DNA of 64,000 bases from DAISKN01 sp963716925 (GTDB taxonomy: Bacteria; Acidobacteriota; Vicinamibacteria; Marinacidobacterales; SMYC01), in the NCBI GenBank assembly GCA_963716925.1, contig CAVQUX010000025.1, forward strand, positions 310,001-374,000, in the 5' to 3' direction. Position 1 is the stretch's first letter. Each line of letters opens with the position of its first letter. Below are positions 62,431 to 64,000 of the stretch, one piece after another. The translations under genes and the position numbers were made by a program. The notes below the pieces were generated by a model. That model was not told the DNA's origin. It saw only the letters and a program-made list of their open reading frames with translations, and made no database searches.

Positions 62431-63771
62431 CTATCGAATGACGTCCGAGGGCGCGTGAAAGACCAGGCCGCCTTTGACCACGACCCGGACGCTCTCGAGC
62501 ACGGTAATGTCCTCCAGGGGATCGCCCTCGACGGCGATGAGGTCTCCGAAGCGGCCCTTCTCGAGAGCGCCGACGCGGTCCTCCCAGCCCATGTAGCGGG
62601 CGGCGACGGAGGTCGCGGCGCGGATCGCGTCCATGGGCTCCATCCCCCGCTCCACCATGATGCGGAACTGCTTCGCGTTGTCGCCGTGCGGATAGACGGC
62701 GGAGTCGGTTCCGAAGACGATGGGCACCCCCGCGCGGTAGGCCTTGGTGAAGCCCTGCCGCTGCGCCTCCGTCGTCTCTTCGTTCTTCCGCAGGAACTCC
62801 TCCGGCCAGCCCTGGCGCTTGCCCTCGGTCGCGATGTAGTCCCCGTTGTACACGTCCATGGAGAGCGCAACCTGCCGCTCGGCGGCGAGGGCGATCGCGT
62901 CGTCGTCGATGAGCGACGCGTGCTCGATGGTGTCGGCGCCGGCGAGAATCGCTTCCTTGATCGAGCGCGCTCCGTGGGCGTGGGCGGCGAGCTTCTTCCC
63001 CGACGCGTGCGCGACCTCGGCGACGGCGCGGATCTCCTCTTCCGTCATCTCCGGCTCTCCGGGAACGCCGCCGAAGGCGAGGACCGCGCCCGAGGCGATG
63101 ACTTTCAGGACATCGGCGCCCCCATCGATCGCCGCCTGGGCCTTCTGCCGAAACTGCTCCGGACCCCGCGCGACGCCCTGGCGCACGCGCGCGGGGATGT
63201 CCTTCTCCTCGAAACCGGGAATGAGGAGGTCGCCCCCTCCCCCGGCGATCGTGAGGTAATAGCCCGCGACTTGCATGCGGGGACCGGCGACGGCGCCCGA
63301 CGCAATCTCGTCCCGAAGGGTCTTGTCGAGGAAGCCGATGTAGGTTCCCACGTCCCGCACCGAAGTGAAACCGGCGTCGAGAGTCGCACGGGCGTTCTCC
63401 CGCGCCTGCGTGAGCTGCTCCTCGGGCGTAATGCGGAAGTAGACGCTCAGATCCTTGGTGCTTCCCGGCCGGTCCGCGAGGTGAGTGTGCATGTCGATGA
63501 GACCGGGAAGGACGGTGAAGCGCGAGAGGTCGAGAACGGGGGTTGCGGCAGGCACGTCGAGCTTCTCACCGACGGCCTCGATCCTCCCGTTCGAGACGTA
63601 GATCTCGATTCCGGTCCTTGCACCCTCCGAGAGACCGTCGATGAAGCGGCCGCATCGGACGAGGAGGGTCCCCGAGTCCGGCGAGCGCTCGCCCGAGACC
63701 AGTCCGGGTCTCGGCGCCTCGGAAGAACAGCCGGCGGCGAGGGCGGCGACGACCAGGAGTAGGTTCTTCAT
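62431..63771 (-). CDS. Amidohydrolase-family lipoprotein (Xaa-Pro dipeptidase/imidazolonepropionase-like)
   Basis: The signal MKNLLLVVAALAAGCSSE has a lipoprotein Cys15. The 446-residue enzyme contains GLIDMHTHLADRPGS (HxH), DVLKVIASGAVLAFGG (carbamylated Lys equivalent), LAAHAHGARSI, DTIEHASLID and VFGTDSAVYPHGDN (last Asp ligand), as in prolidase-like amidohydrolases of the imidazolonepropionase subgroup. It probably cleaves dipeptides or N-substituted amino acids at the outer leaflet or periplasm. Its ATG overlaps the stop of the P1 peptidase gene (ATGA). Confidence 0.9.
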   Translation of the reverse strand: MKNLLLVVAALAAGCSSEAPRPGLVSGERSPDSGTLLVRCGRFIDGLSEGARTGIEIYVSNGRIEAVGEKLDVPAATPVLDLSRFTVLPGLIDMHTHLADRPGSTKDLSVYFRITPEEQLTQARENARATLDAGFTSVRDVGTYIGFLDKTLRDEIASGAVAGPRMQVAGYYLTIAGGGGDLLIPGFEEKDIPARVRQGVARGPEQFRQKAQAAIDGGADVLKVIASGAVLAFGGVPGEPEMTEEEIRAVAEVAHASGKKLAAHAHGARSIKEAILAGADTIEHASLIDDDAIALAAERQVALSMDVYNGDYIATEGKRQGWPEEFLRKNEETTEAQRQGFTKAYRAGVPIVFGTDSAVYPHGDNAKQFRIMVERGMEPMDAIRAATSVAARYMGWEDRVGALEKGRFGDLIAVEGDPLEDITVLESVRVVVKGGLVFHAPSDVIR

Positions 63772-64000
63772 GGCGCGAGCCGGTTGTATTTCCGCAGGGC
63801 GTCGCGAAGCCGATCGTGCGGGAGAGCGTAGACCTTCAAGCCATTCTTCCCGGTCATCGTCTCGGCCGCCACCATCGCGTTGATGACGGCTTCTTCCGAA
63901 GCCTCGACGGTGGCGCGGAAGATCGGGCTCAGGTCGGAGTTTCCCAGCATCTTCAGATCGTGGAGACCGCCCTCCTCGGTTCCGATGTTCTTCTGGAACG
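63768..64000 (-). CDS. P1 family peptidase (DmpA-like), C-terminal part, cut by window edge
   Basis: The open frame enters from the right edge. NIGTEEGGLHDLKMLGNSDLSPIF and EAVINAMVAAETMTGKNGLKVYALPHDRLRDALRKY are the C-terminal conserved blocks of the DmpA/P1 family of N-terminal nucleophile aminopeptidases. The self-cleavage site and nucleophile lie outside the window. The gene ends in an overlap with the following amidohydrolase lipoprotein, so they are probably one unit for peptide breakdown. Confidence 0.85.
   Translation of the reverse strand, partial: FQKNIGTEEGGLHDLKMLGNSDLSPIFRATVEASEEAVINAMVAAETMTGKNGLKVYALPHDRLRDALRKYNRLAP

Noticed and set aside
1..64000. tRNA, rRNA, riboswitches and insertion sequences
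   Set aside because: No cloverleaf, rRNA segment, conserved aptamer core, transposase or terminal inverted repeat could be recognised by reading; a covariance-model search would be needed to exclude small RNAs.

Overview
This is a GC-rich (roughly two thirds G+C by eye), densely packed chromosomal window from a Gram-negative, probably heterotrophic bacterium. The best guess is Acidobacteriota. The grounds are a GWxTD-domain secreted protein, a TonB receptor with an N-terminal carboxypeptidase-regulatory-like domain, a CadC-type winged helix fused to an NTPase and a WD40 propeller, many Tat or Sec exported amidohydrolases, and DUF2277. This is inference from family content; no rRNA, tRNA, CRISPR array or insertion sequence was seen.

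Layout. 0-9.5 kb: end of a class III aminotransferase, DUF2277, a small membrane protein coupled to an ActP-type Na+/solute symporter, a RelE/Phd-type toxin-antitoxin pair, an orphan helical protein, a vanadium-haloperoxidase-like exported enzyme, gamma-glutamyltransferase and a polysaccharide deacetylase. 9.5-16.4 kb: type II thioesterase, ACMSD-like amidohydrolase and MFS transporter on the minus strand, divergent from two tandem YtcJ-type amidohydrolases and an NTF2-like secreted protein. 16.5-23.2 kb: a cupin/acetyltransferase pair flanked by a gene and its broken copy, a secreted TPR protein, a divergent S-adenosylhomocysteinase-like protein and a calcineurin-like phosphoesterase. 23.3-30.3 kb: a spermidine-dehydrogenase-like flavoprotein, then a small accessory island (PIN toxin with antitoxin, winged-helix/STAND/WD40 protein, AbiEii-like nucleotidyltransferase) bounded by two truncated copies of the winged-helix gene. 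30.3-41.9 kb: exported CocE hydrolase, metalloprotease, secreted kinase-like protein, an amino-acid-type ABC permease/ATPase with a PuuB-like oxidase, a HEAT protein coupled to a metzincin-like FG-GAP protein, and cystathionine beta-lyase. 41-49.4 kb: an operon of M28 peptidase, two spermidine-dehydrogenase-like flavoproteins and a polar amino acid binding lipoprotein, then two alpha/beta hydrolases. 49.4-64 kb: a membrane protein, two tandem exported FAH-family proteins with a YncE-like propeller, GWxTD protein, TonB receptor, OmpR/PhoB-type two-component system, a serine beta-lactamase-like hydrolase, an amidohydrolase lipoprotein and a P1-family peptidase.

The genes read as a peptide, amino acid and polyamine scavenging lifestyle. 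Exported peptidases and hydrolases feed amines and amino acids to an ABC importer and a symporter, and several exported or cytoplasmic flavin oxidases would oxidise amines.

A striking cross-cutting observation is that nine single-base frameshifts in eight otherwise well-conserved genes are all +1. Seven of them are repaired exactly by reading GATTC/GAATC as GATC, and the other two lie next to a GATC. I therefore annotate these genes as probably intact genes with a sequence-level indel, not as decayed pseudogenes. The likeliest explanation is consensus error at chemically modified GATC sites; a genuine GATC-linked mutational process is the alternative.
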